The notes: a model not told the origin generated them from the sequence alone. 64,000 bases of DNA from Cinclus cinclus (GCF_963662255.1 NC_085072.1:2980001-3044000), one strand, 5' to 3'; positions 45,830 through 56,449 are shown, counted from the stretch's first letter. A program made the numbers and translations.

Positions 45830-46545
45830 CAAAGGTTTTCCCAACCCTAAACATTCCAGGATTCCCTAAAGATTTCCAGGATTCCCAGTTGGGTTGGACT
45901 TGCTGATCCCAAAGGTTTTTCCCAATCCTAAAGATTCCAGGATTCCCAACTGGGTTGGATTTTCCTGATCCCAAAAATCTTTTCCAACCCTGGGTTGGAA
46001 TTCCTCATTCCAAAGGTTTTTCCAACCCTAAACATTCCAGGATTCCCTAAAGATTTCCAGGACTCCCTAAAGATTTCCAGGACTCCCAGCTGGGTGGGAT
46101 TTTCCTGATCCCAAAAATCTTTTCCAACCCTAAACTTTCCTGAGTTGGATTTTCCTGATCCCAAAGGTTTTTTCCAACCCTAAACATTCCAGGATCCCCT
46201 AAAGATTTCCAGGATTCCCTAAAGATATCCAGGACTCCCAGCTGGGTTGGATTTTCCTGATCCCAAAAATCTTTTCCAACCCTAAACATTCCAGGATTCT
46301 CTAAAGATTTCCAGGATTCCCTAAAGATATCCAGGATTCCCAGCTGGGTGGGATTTTCCTGATCCCAGAAGTTTTTTCCAAACCTAAACATTCCTAGGTT
46401 GGATTTTCCTGATCCCAAAGGTTTTTCCAACCCTAAACATTCCAGAATTCCCTGAAGATTTCCAGGATTCCCTAAAGATATCCAGGATTCCCAGCTGGGT
46501 GGGATTTTCCTGATCCCAAAAATCTTTTCCAACCCTAACCAAAAG
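45830..46545. repeat. Minisatellite derived from a CR1-like LINE tail
   Basis: On the minus strand each unit reads ggaatgtttagggttggaaa then agatttttgggatcaggaaa and atccaaccc, resembling the CR1 3'-end segment (gaatggtttgggttggaa...). Six to seven units, some with duplicated 'cctaaagatttccaggatt' blocks. Confidence 0.75.
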
Positions 46546-46867
46546 CACAGGAGGTGGAATTTTGGGATTTGGGAATTGTGCAATTCTCACTGCCCAGCCC
46601 AGTGAGGAATTTAGGGAATATCCAGGACTCCATCAGGAAAACAATCCAGAGGGAGAAATTCCTGACTCAGAGCTGGGGATGGAGCAGCTTTGAGAATTCC
46701 TGTGGAATTCTCCCCATTCCCAAGGGAGGAGTCACAACCAGCACCTCCCTGATTTCCCAAAAAAATTCCCAAAAAAAACCCCTCAGCCTGGATTCAGGGA
46801 ATAAATGAATTTTAACAGCATTGCTGGATGAGGAAGTGCCAGAGCCATTCCAGGATGGGAAAAGGCT

Positions 46868-46975
46868 GAAAAATTGGAATTTTTCCACAGAAAATGCCCA
46901 GAAAAATTGGAATTTTCCACAGAAAATGCCCAGAAAAATTGGAATTTTTCACAAAAAATGCCCAGAAAAATCAGC
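46868..46975. repeat. 33-bp triplicate
   Basis: Three copies of 'aaaaattggaatttttccac' + agaaaatgcccag. Confidence 0.9.
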
Positions 46976-48322
46976 TTCACCTCAGCAATCAATCCCCAAA
47001 TCCACTTAAATCCTTCCCTAAAAAAGGATGGAAAACTTGGAAATAATCCAGTTATTTTTAGGAATAATTTTAGGAATTGTTGTCAGTTAAATAGTGGGGG
47101 GAAAGCAACTTTGAACTGGCTCAAAGTCTTGAATTTGAGTTAAAATTTGTGTCTCCCCAGGCCTGAAGTTAAGATTGAAATCTCAATTTTTGTAAGAATC
47201 TGGTTGCAAATAAACCCTGAAAGAGGTTTTGGTTTTTTTTGTAAAAAAAAAAAAAAAATATAGGAAAATAATTCCCAAAATTGCCTTCTGAATTTTGGGG
47301 ATGATTTAATTGGATTTTTAATCCGTGTGAGAATTTAATTTTTTATTTTAATTATAAATTTTAATAATATCTTTAAATTTAGTTTTTCTTTTAATTATAA
47401 ATGTAATAATGAGATTTGAAAATGCAAAGCCTCAACGTTTTCAAGGTAAAAATCTAAATTGTTTTCAGGGAATTCTACCTGATAAATGGATTTATTCCCA
47501 CAGGAATTATCAGGAATTTGAGGCACACGATGAATTTAAAATGAATATTTTGAAAACAATCAAATTCCTGCCTCGGGAATGGAGCTGCAGACAAAACAGG
47601 CTGGAACCTCAAAACTCCACAAAAATCTGAATTTTAGCATCAATTCTGAGCTCTAGGAACTTCAGAGCTGCCCAAAAAAAATAAAAAAAATATTTTTAGG
47701 GAAAATAATTCCCAAAAATCCAACATCTCTAAATATTTGGGAAAGATTAATTCAAGCACATCAAATATTCAAATTTCTAAATTATAATTCAAATTATAAC
47801 AGTTTCAATCCCTCCCTCAGTTAATATTTCCCTAAATTTTAACAGATTTCTGATGGGAAAAAAAAAATATTGAACATAAAATACCCTTAAACTTCTCAGG
47901 ATGAGCTGGACATTCCATGGAATAAAATCATTCCCAAAAAATCCAACATCTCTAAATAAGTGGGAAGGGTGGATTCAAGCACATCAAACATTTAAATTTG
48001 TGAAAAGCATTAACAGCCACCTGAAATAATTCAAATTATAACAGCTTTATGATAATATTTTTAAAATTTTAATAGATTTCTGATGGGGGGAGGGGAAAAA
48101 AAAAATATTGAAGATAAAATGCCCTTAAACTCCCCAAAATGAGCTGGGCAGGGTTGAATCAAACTTATCAAATATTAAAATTTCTAAGTAATAATTCAAA
48201 TTAGAACAGCTTTAATCACTCCCCGGTTAATATTTTTAATATTTTAACCGATTTTTGATAGGAAAAAAATAAAAAATAATCCAAATATTGATCACAAACA
48301 TCCTTCCAATGAGCTGGACTTA

Positions 48323-48360
48323 CCGAGCTTGATTTTCTGGATCCGGTAGGAATATCCCGG
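48323..48360 (-). other. MDM4: Possible MDM4 noncoding exon end (donor at 48322)
   Basis: On the minus strand 'aaaatcaagctcg' is followed by a perfect donor gtaagt. The left bound given is only illustrative; the exon's 5' end is unknown. It competes with a CpG-island donor at 50580. Confidence 0.3.
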
Positions 48361-50084
48361 GATTATTATCCCGGATTTTTTTTTTTTTTTAATTTTTATT
48401 TTTTTTCAGGGATAATTCCCGGGGAAAGCTCTGAGGATGCTCTGGGAGTGTTTTTTTGGTTTTTTTCTAAAATCGTTTTATTTTAAATCTCACCCGGAAC
48501 AGGGATGGGAGGGGACCGAAAGTGGCCGATAACGCTCGGGGGCTGGGGTGAAAATTAACTTGAAAGAAAAGAAAAAAAAAAAATAAATAAATAAATAAAA
48601 ATCGGGATTTCCTCTCCCTCCCCTTTCCTGGAAAAAGATTTTGCTGCCCCAGGGTTGAGATGAGTTTTAACCTTTTCAGCGCTGATTTTGTCACTTAAAA
48701 ACTCCGGGTTTTATACAGATTTTTTTTTTTTTTTGCGGGGGGGGGAGGCGGTTTCGTCCTCATTAATATTCGTATTTAAGAGGAAATTCATCTCGGGTTT
48801 AATTAAGGTTTTTGTTCGTGAGTTTTCAAATATTTCCAGGTAGAAAATTCAAAATTTAGGGATACAGCCCACCCTAATAAAAATAAAAAAAAAAAAAAAA
48901 AGCTCCCACGTAGTGGAAATTCCTAAAAAAAAAAAAAAAAAAAAAGGGAATTTAGTGCTCGGCTAGCTCAGAAATTTGGCTTATTTATGAATTTCACTAG
49001 TTGGAAATATCTCCATTTTCAGTATTTGGAAATATCCCAAATTTCTCCTTCCAATCCCTCAACCTGGAATGAGTCTCTGGGAAATTTTAGGTGCTTAAAA
49101 ACGTCCCTGGAGCAGAGACAAAAAATAAATAAATAAATCAATAAATCTCGAGAGGAAATCGTGAATCACACCCGAGTCATGAGCTGAGCAAATTTTCCAC
49201 TCCAAAATTTACAGAAAGGACTCATTTGTCTCTTTTATGACTAAAAATTCCTTTTTTCAGACACCAAAAAAAAAAGAAAAAAAAAACCCTGAGGGCTTTT
49301 TTTTAAAACTAAAAATTTCAAGTGGCTGAAAAGTCAATTTAAAACTTACTCAAGCTCCGTTTGGGTTTTTTTTCTTTTTTAAGCTAAATATAAGGAAAAT
49401 ATGAGGTTTTTAAAATTCCGTTTAAAGTAGAAACGCAGCAGGGGCTGGGTTTAGGTGAGAGAAATTTTTTCCACCTTTCAAATAAATTAAAATATTGAAA
49501 ATAAAGTTGGGATTTTAGATAATTTTAGGGAAAATAGCTTTGAAGGAGAGGCCTTAAAAAGGTACTGATGCAATCATGAAGTCATTGATAATTAAATTTG
49601 TCTTCATCAGAGTCCCTGAGAGGGTTCATGCCTCAAATTTAACCCTTTAAAAGAATAAAAAACACTTTTAAATTCTTGATTTGCACCTGAGATGATTTTT
49701 GTGGCTGCCACGACGCATCTGCCAAAAAAAAAAAAAATTTGGCAAAAATTCCACCCAAATCGAGGGTAAATTAAAGATGACAAATAATAATAGTAAAAAA
49801 AAAAATGTTGTGCTGCTGCTCCTCGGTTGTGAAATGTTGCGAAAGCGGGAGGAAAAAAACAAAAGTGATCAATTCAAGTCACGAAGAGCCAAATGCTGTG
49901 CAAATGTCCCTAAATCCCTCCAGCAATTTGGGATAAAGAAACACTTCCACCACCCTGATTTGAGTTTATCTCTATTTTAAGAGGGACAAAAAAAGGGTTT
50001 TTCACGGGTTTTTCCTTCCCACTAGTTGATATTTCCTTAAAACAAAACTCGTGTTTTGTGGGATTAATCCCTCAGAACTTTATG

Positions 50085-50147
50085 AGGGTGAAATCCTGGA
50101 ATTACAGAGCGTTTAGGGTTGGGAAACGCTTGGAAATTCAATTCATT

Positions 50148-50178
<31 letters not shown>

Positions 50179-50290
50179 AATTTTCCACAATCGCAGGCTG
50201 CTCCAGCCTGCCCTGGGACACTTCCAGGGATCCCGCGGGAATTCCCGCTTGCCAAGGAACGATTTATTCCCGAGGCCCGCTCCTGTCCCT
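50085..50290. mobile_element. CR1-like LINE fragment interrupted by poly-G
   Basis: Plus strand 'gcgtttagggttgggaaacg' then, after a poly-G tract, 'ctgctccagcctgccctggg' and acacttccaggga, in the order of a CR1 3' end. Truncated and diverged. Confidence 0.55.
50150..50172 (+). repeat. Homopolymer G, 23 bases
   Basis: An uninterrupted run of G. Long G runs are rare and prone to quadruplex formation and to length errors in sequencing. Confidence 0.9.
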
Positions 50291-50439
50291 CGGACGCCAT
50301 TTCCCCTTCTCCTGTCACTCCAGGCCTCAGGGAACCTTCCCCATCCATCTTTATCGCCGGGTCCCTCAAAGTCACAATTCAACCACCCCGAAGTTTCCCT
50401 TCTCCAACCGCAGTTATCCCAGAGTTTTCCTGGGAAGAG

Positions 50440-50830
50440 ATAAAACTTCACGGCCGCTCCCGCCGCCTCATGGCTCCTCCCGCCGGCACCGCCTCCTGCC
50501 TTCCCCTCCTCCTCCTCCTCACCCTCACCGCCCCCTCAGCCCCCCAGGGATCCCCGCGTTCCCCTCAGCACCGTGCTCACCCTACAGCCGCTCCATGGGC
50601 TCCAGCCCGGGGATCGGGGAGGGGAAAGAACCCCTACACCCCCCGAAGACTCCGCGCCTCCATTTTAGCGGGGTCCGGGCCGCCGCTTCCCCTCACGGCC
50701 AACATGGCGGCGGGACCATAGAGAGAAGCGGGGGCGTGCTGCTAGAAGGGAGGGGGCGCCGCCGTGAGGCGCGTGGCGCCCCCTAGCGGCTTGGAGGACC
50801 CCGGCGGTGCGGCCTCGGCCCCAATGGAAA
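50440..50830. promoter_or_regulatory. MDM4: CpG island, probable MDM4 promoter
   Basis: Dense CG dinucleotides (cacggccgctcccgccgcc, gggggcgccgccgtgaggcg) and a YY1-type 'aacatggcggcggga' at about 50700. On the minus strand a donor (tgtagg/gtgagc) lies at 50580-50579, fitting a noncoding MDM4 first exon starting near 50.6-50.8 kb. The transcription start is inferred. Confidence 0.5.
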
Positions 50831-50839
50831 ACGTAAATT

Positions 50840-51370
50840 ACTTTAAACATGAATTTAAAAAAAAAATACAACTATAATAATTCAAACTATATTATTAAAT
50901 TAAATCATATTCAATGCTGAATGTGCAATAAATAGTTTGTATTGTATTTATTATATATCATAAATATTATAATACATTTTATAAATATATATTATAAATA
51001 TAGATATTATAAATATATATAATATAAATATAAATATATAGAATATAAATATATATTTAAATATGAATATAAATATATATATAAATATACATAAATGTAT
51101 ATAAATATATTTATATATTTGTATAAATATATATAAATATATAAACATATTGATAATATAAATGTTATATATATTTTATATACACACAAATGTATAAATA
51201 CATATAAAAATAAACGTATAAAATGTGAAAATTAACGTATAAAATTCTTTATACATAAAGTGTATAAAAATTATATACACAATTTCATTGTGTAATTATT
51301 TAAAAGGTATTAAAAATTATATACCTAATTTTTCTATATTTATAATTTATGCAGTATAACAAATTCTAAT
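50840..51370. repeat. AT-rich block, (ATATAA)-like
   Basis: More than 500 bp almost without G or C, built of ataaatata variants. It follows the CpG island with a sharp change of base composition. The Ile/Tyr-rich minus frames are artefacts. Confidence 0.85.
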
Positions 51371-52083
51371 TAAAAATCCATCATGCTAATTAGTGCTAGA
51401 GAATAATGAAAGGAACAAGAAATTCCTGAAAAAAGAAAACATTATCTCAAGTCAGGATGTTCTTTGATGGAAGATCTTCAGCACCAGGAGCATCCCTGAC
51501 TCAAGGACACCCTGGAATTATCGACCCTTAAGAGTGGAATAAATCCAAATGTCCAGGTGTGTCTAGGTAGAAATCGCTGGCACGGCAAAATATTCAAGGT
51601 CCCTGCGTCCTAGAGCTGAGCTATTTTCATTTTTGTATCCACCTGGAATTGAGGATGTTCTCCTGGGCATGATAATATCCACTGGAATATCCAGCTGGAT
51701 ATTAGAATATCCACTTAGACATTGGAATACCCAGCTACATTCATGAGAAACCCCTCACTTTCCTGTGTCACCCTCTCCAGGTCACCCTGCCTTGCTCGAA
51801 TGAATAATTTCCAGAACTCCTTTCCAAGGTGTGATCCACGCAGCTGGAAAATTCCGAACTAACACAGCGCTTGGGAAGCCACCGAAGCAGAACCCAACAG
51901 CAAAATCCCGTGTTGTGTGCTGCGTTTTGGGCGGAAATAATTTAGCTTTTTTTATCGAATTATATGTTTGGGTCCGGGTGGTGGGAACCGGGCAGGAGGA
52001 ACGGATCCGAATTTCTGGGAAAAGGCAGGAACGGCCGCCCCGCTGTGCACTGATAATGGCTCTGAAAGGGCCGGAGTCGCAGA
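51371..52083. other. Intergenic between MDM4 and the tRNA pair
   Basis: Unique. A short diverged repeat 'attagaatatccacttagac' type occurs at 51665-51735. No gene seen. Confidence 0.5.
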
Positions 52084-52156
52084 GCCCGGATAGCTCAGTC
52101 GGTAGAGCATCAGACTTTTAATCTGAGGGTCCAGGGTTCAAGTCCCTGTTCGGGCG
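52084..52156 (+). tRNA. tRNA-Lys-UUU: tRNA-Lys (anticodon UUU)
   Basis: 73 nt without intron. The acceptor stem gcccgga pairs with ttcgggc (one G-U), followed by discriminator G. The anticodon loop is cttttaa with UUU. Box A is TAGCTCAGTCGG and box B GGTTCAAGTCC, both near consensus for Pol III. A TTTT terminator follows at 52165-52168. The CCA end is not encoded, as expected in a nuclear gene. It is identical in sequence to the gene at 52377-52449. Confidence 0.98.
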
Positions 52157-52164
52157 GAATAAGC

Positions 52165-52168
52165 TTTT
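52165..52168 (+). terminator. Pol III terminator of plus-strand tRNA-Lys
   Basis: First T4 run, 8 nt after the tRNA end. A second, much stronger T38 run follows at 52194-52231. Confidence 0.75.
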
Positions 52169-52191
52169 CCATGCATTAAACAATTTTTTTT

Positions 52192-52193
<2 letters not shown>

Positions 52194-52231
<38 letters not shown>
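52194..52231. repeat. Poly-T (38) between the two tRNA genes
   Basis: An uninterrupted T run in the 220-bp spacer of the convergent pair. It could be a fail-safe terminator for the plus gene or, read on the minus strand, an A38 retroposon tail. Confidence 0.85.
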
Positions 52232-52233
<2 letters not shown>

Positions 52234-52366
52234 TTCCTGCCAGGATTCCTCGCAGGCTCAGCCGGGACACTCCGGTGGGAAGCGCTGGCTGCGTTGGGGG
52301 TGTTAAAAAGGGATTTTTTTTGGAGAAAAAAAAAATAAATAACGGGGCAGTGAAAAAAAATAAAGG

Positions 52367-52371
52367 AAAAA
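52367..52371 (-). terminator. Pol III terminator of minus-strand tRNA-Lys
   Basis: On the minus strand TTTTT follows the tRNA end by 5 nt. Confidence 0.75.
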
Positions 52372-52376
52372 GAACT

Positions 52377-52449
52377 CGCCCGAACAGGGACTTGAACCCT
52401 GGACCCTCAGATTAAAAGTCTGATGCTCTACCGACTGAGCTATCCGGGC
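52377..52449 (-). tRNA. tRNA-Lys-UUU: tRNA-Lys (anticodon UUU)
   Basis: Exact reverse-complement copy of 52084-52156, so both genes point at each other across 220 bp. Internal A and B boxes, the anticodon loop and the acceptor stem are all intact. Only about 5 nt of 5' flank (gcaga) is also shared, so sequence identity stops at the gene borders, which argues for separate maintenance or conversion of functional genes. Confidence 0.98.
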
Positions 52450-52527
52450 TCTGCATGTGGAGGGCACGCTGCAGGGATATCACCGGTACCGCTGGGCAGC
52501 CGCCGGAGCTGCTTTGTTTGTGTCCCA

Positions 52528-52775
52528 TTAACTGCACCCCATTTATTAACTGCACCCCATTAACTGGACCCCATTAACTGAACCCCATTAACTGCACCCC
52601 ATTTATTAACTGCAGCCCATTTATTAACTGCACCCCATTAACTGAACCCCATTAACTGCACCCCATTTATTAACTGCAGCCCATTTATTAACTGCACCCC
52701 ATTAACTGAACCCCATTAACTGCACCCCATTTATTAACTGCACCCCATTAACTGCACCCCATTAACTGAACCCCA
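52528..52775. repeat. 'attaactgcaccccatttatt' minisatellite
   Basis: About 16 units of attaactgcaccccat or attaactgaacccc with some ttatt insertions. Confidence 0.93.
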
Positions 52776-52849
52776 GAGTCCGCACCCCCCGACTGAGCCC
52801 CCCAGCATCCCGGGGGTTCCGTGGGGCAGCCGGAGCGTGCCTGGGACAC

Positions 52850-53340
52850 GAGGGGGGGACATCGGGGGACACCGGGGGATACAGGGGACACCTCGGGGAG
52901 GGATCATCCCGAGCTCTGTGCAAAGAGAAGGGAGACAGGGAACACCACGGGGACATTCAGAGCGACACCGGGGGACACCGGGGGGCACCAGCCTGAGCTC
53001 TGTGCAATGCAGAGCACCCCGGGGACATTCAGGGGGACATTCAGGGGGACATCGGGGGACACCAGCCCGGGCTCCGTGCAATGCAGAGCACCCCGGGGAC
53101 ATTCAGGGAGACATCGGGGGGCACCAGCCTGAGCTCTGTGCAATGCAGAGCACCCCGGGGACATTCAGGGGGACATCGGGGGACACCAGCCCGGGCTCTG
53201 TGCAATGCAGAGCACCCCGGGGACATTCAGGGGGACATCGGGGGGCACCAGCCTGAGCTCTGTGCAATGCAAAGCACCCCGGGGACATTCAGGGGGACAT
53301 TCAGGGGGACATCGGGGGACACCAGCCCGGGCTCTGTGCA
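52850..53340. repeat. 62-bp minisatellite next to PIK3C2B promoter
   Basis: Five to six units of 'gagctctgtgcaatgcagag' + caccccggggacattcagggggacatcg...; some have an extra 'gggggacattca'. It abuts the CpG-rich candidate first exon of PIK3C2B, whose left edge (gctctgtgcaatgcgg) looks like the start of one more unit. Confidence 0.93.
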
Positions 53341-53521
53341 ATGCGGAACGCGGCCGGGAGATGGCCCCGCACTGCCCCGCGCTGTGCCCGCCATTGTCCG
53401 CCCCCTCCGCCGCGGTGCTCCCGCCTCCCTCCGGCTCCTCCCGCATCCTCCCGGCTCCTCCCGCATCCCCCCGGCTCCTCCCGCATCCTCCCGGCTCCGC
53501 CGCCGCCGCCGCTCGGAGCAG
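53341..53521 (+). promoter_or_regulatory. PIK3C2B: CpG island and probable PIK3C2B noncoding exon 1
   Basis: Very CG-rich, with cgccgccgccgccgctcgga at its right end followed by cag/gtaggg (donor GT at 53522-53523). Position and strand fit a leader exon spliced to the coding exon acceptor at 63279. An internal 'ctcctcccgcatcctcccgg' unit is repeated about four times. The transcription start is not determinable. Confidence 0.5.
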
Positions 53522-53929
53522 GTAGGGCCGCGCTGGGGAGCTGGAGGGGGGAGGCTCTGCTCGTCTCGTCCCCGCTAAAAAAAAAAAAAATGTTATTTTT
53601 ATATTTAAATGTAGGTTTGTGTATCTGTAATTTGCCTGAGCTGCGGCTCATGCTGGTGCTGCTCCACAGCACCGGGAACCCCAAAATCAGGGTGGGGGGA
53701 AGAGGGGCTGCCCCTTCCCAGGGCACGCGGAGGGGTCGGGGGGTCTCGGGCCGCGGGCAGAGCGAATTTGGGGGGTTTGGATGAGCGGAACAATGAAATG
53801 ATGCCCGAGGAACGGAGAAGTTGGGCAAAGGGGACAGGGCTGGGGTGAGGGGGGATCCTGTCCCCTCCCGGCAGGGCAGGGGGAGCGACAGGCATGGGGA
53901 CAGGAGGATAGAAATAGGGAAGGGATGGG

Positions 53930-54040
53930 GATCACAGAATCCTGGAATGGTTTTTTGGTCTTGGTTTTTGGTTTTGGACTTGCTGGTGCCCACCCCAGTG
54001 CCCTGGGCAGGGATGGCACCGCTTGGATCAGCGGCTGGGG
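53930..54040. mobile_element. CR1-like LINE 3'-end fragment
   Basis: 'gatcacagaatcctggaatg' + gttt resembles the CR1 tail (atcatagaatcatagaatggttt), followed by 'ccctgggcagggatggcacc'. The hexanucleotide array starts directly after it. Confidence 0.55.
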
Positions 54041-54178
54041 ACAGGGACAGGGACAGTGATGGGGACAGGGATGGGACAGGGACAGGGACAGGGACAAGGA
54101 TGAGACAGGGATGGGACAGGGACAGGGACAGGGATGGGACAGGGACAGGGACAAGGATGGGACAGGGGACAGGGACAA

Positions 54179-54217
<39 letters not shown>

Positions 54218-54658
54218 TGGGACAGGGACAGGGACGGGATGGGACAGGGACAGGGATGGGACAGGGACAGGGATGAGACAGGGACAGGGATGAGGCAGGG
54301 ACAGGGATGGGACAGGGACAGGGACAGGGACAAGGATGAGACAGGGATGGGACAGGGACAGGGATGGGATGGGACAGGGACAGGGATGGGACAGGGACAG
54401 GGATGGGACAGGGACAGGGATGAGGCAGGGACAGGGATGGGACAGGGACAGGGACAGGGACAAGGATGAGACAGGGATGGGACAGGGATGAGACAGGGAC
54501 AGGGATGAGGCAGGGACAGGGATGAGGCAGGGACAGGGATGGGACAGGGACAGGGACAGGGACAAGGATGAGACAGGGATGGGACAGGGACAGGGACAGG
54601 GATGGGATGGGACAGGGACAGGGATGGGACAGGGACAGGGATGGGACAGGGACGGGAT

Positions 54659-54710
<52 letters not shown>

Positions 54711-54831
54711 TGGGACAGGGACAGGGACAGGGACAGGGATGGGACAGGGACAGGGACAGGGATGGGACAGGGACGGGATGGGACAGGGACAGGGACAGGG
54801 ATGGGACAGGGACAGGGACAGGGACAGGGGT

Positions 54832-54882
<51 letters not shown>

Positions 54883-54885
54883 CAG
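54041..54885 (+). repeat. (GGGACA)n hexanucleotide array, ~850 bp
   Basis: Mostly gggaca with 'gggatg' variants. Runs of G3N3 on the plus (PIK3C2B sense) strand form textbook G-quadruplex motifs throughout. Long Asp/Arg/Gly and Pro/Val/Ser frames on both strands are artefacts. Confidence 0.97.
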
Positions 54886-55149
54886 CCGTGGTGTGAGGCC
54901 GAGCAGGGTCTGCTCAATCCCAGCCCTAAAACCCCACGGTTTTAGGGGCGGGAGGCTCTTGTGAGGATGTTGGTGGGATCTTGGATCCCTGTGCTCCTGC
55001 AGATCCCAAACCTCCCGGAACGCTCCTGGATAACGAATTCCAGAGGTTTGGGAGCCGCTCCCCTTGGGAGAGGCAGCTCCATCAAATCCTGCTGTGTGTG
55101 AGAGGCCGAGCACGGCTGGGATTGTTCCTGGGATCTGGGCCCGGCTCTG

Positions 55150-55335
55150 CGAGCACCAGCGTGACCAGGAAAATCAATCCTTCCTTCCCAGAGCAGGAGG
55201 GACGGGATAACGGAGCTGTGGGATGAGGGAACATTCCTGGAGCCTGGTATTCCCTGGAAAATCAATCCTTTCCCTCACAAAGTGGGAAGGAGAGGATAAC
55301 AGGGAGCTGTGGGATGGGGAAACCTGCCTGGAGCC
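55150..55335. repeat. ~95-bp imperfect tandem duplication
   Basis: Both copies contain 'aaaatcaatccttccttccc'-like text, then 'ggataac' and ggagctgtgggatg. Confidence 0.8.
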
Positions 55336-55489
55336 CGGATTTCCCGGGATAACCGCCCTGGCCAGGCACCTTCCCCACCTCCTCGCCTCCGGAATTCCAG
55401 AGGGAGGCTGGGGAGAGGATCCAGAGGATCCAGGGAATTCCTTGCCTGCTGCAGTGGGAGCAGCTGCTCCATGTGGGAGCATTGCTGGG

Positions 55490-55612
55490 ATTCACCGGGA
55501 TGTGCTGGGATTTGTTGGGATTCACTGGGATGTGCTGGGATTCACTGGGATGTGCTGGGACTCACCGGGATGTGCTGGGACTCACTGGGATGCTCTGGGA
55601 TTCCCTGGGAAG
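55490..55612. repeat. 20-bp 'gggatgtgctgggattcact' array
   Basis: About six units with minor substitutions. Confidence 0.93.
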
Positions 55613-55714
55613 TGACAGCTGGAGCACAGGGATACCCTGGGATGGGAAGGGCTGTGTGAGGTGGGGAATGGGAAAGGTTCAGGGATCCCTTCAGGGGCAG
55701 CAGCTGCATTCCCA

Positions 55715-55930
55715 ACCCTATTCCCAGCCCCATTCCCAGCCTCAATCCCAGATTCCCAGTCCCAATCCCAGCCCCATTCCCAGTCCCATTCCCAGCCTCA
55801 ATCCCAGATTCCCAGCCCCATTCCCAGCCTCAATCCCAGATTCCCAGTCCCATTCCCAGTCCCATTCCCAGCCCCATTCCCATCCCCATTCCCATCCCCA
55901 TTCCCAGCCCCATTCCCAGCCCCATCCCGG
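55715..55930. repeat. 12-bp 'cccattcccagc' array
   Basis: Mixed with 'ctcaatcccagattcccag' units that recur three times. Confidence 0.93.
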
Positions 55931-56104
55931 TTTTCCAGGCCTGTCCTTGGGCTCCCATGACATGGGAATCCTGCAGGATGAGCAGCCCCCGGAGCTGCTT
56001 CACATTCCAGACTGGGATGGGTCTGGTGAGGATTATGGAGCCCTAAAGGAGTTTGGGGTGCACTTTGGGATGATCCCAATCCTCCCTGAATCCCTTTTCT
56101 TCTT

Positions 56105-56266
56105 CCAGAGGGTTGGATTTGCTGGATTTGGGGTTGATGGATACATTTGTACCTCCAGAAACAAAACCCTCTGTGTGTTGTTTAATTTTTATTTGCCATG
56201 ATTTTTGGGACCGGGTTCATTTTTTGGCACTTATAATCCCAAACTGAGATGGGAATTCTGAGTTTT
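56105..56266. repeat. Dispersed repeat pair, copy 1
   Basis: Shares 'ttccagagggttggatttgc', tggatttggggttgatgga and, at the end, 'aactgagatgggaattctga' with 58399-58601. The family is not recognised. Confidence 0.75.
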
Positions 56267-56449
56267 CCCTGCATCCCGGGATGATCCATGTGCTCTCTGC
56301 ATCCCGGCACTTCGCCTGCGGGAGCATCTGGCTCCGGGAGAGGCGCCCCATGGCAACAGGGAAGGGGTTGGAACATTTTCCATGGATACAGCAGCGGGAT
56401 CCATCCCTCGGGACCGCCCTGGAGCAGCGCGGGCAAGGGGAGGGCGATC

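Larger units (their letters stand above)
46546..50440 (-). other. MDM4: MDM4 leader intron, AT-rich
   Basis: Mostly AT-rich, with 33-bp repeats at 46868-46975 ('aaaaattggaatttttccac' x3), poly-A runs and a diverged repeat seen twice (about 47640-47890 and 47920-48130, sharing 'aaaatgagctggg'-like text). No protein exon seen. Confidence 0.55.

Noticed and set aside
50470..50721. 83-codon plus-strand frame with a signal-peptide-like start (MAPPAGTASCLPLLLLLTL)
   Set aside because: Lies in the CpG island; the leucine run comes from a ctcctcctc tract and the rest is low complexity. No family recognised.
53301..55113. Long Pro/Val/Ser and Asp/Arg/Gly frames
   Set aside because: Generated by (GGGACA)n.
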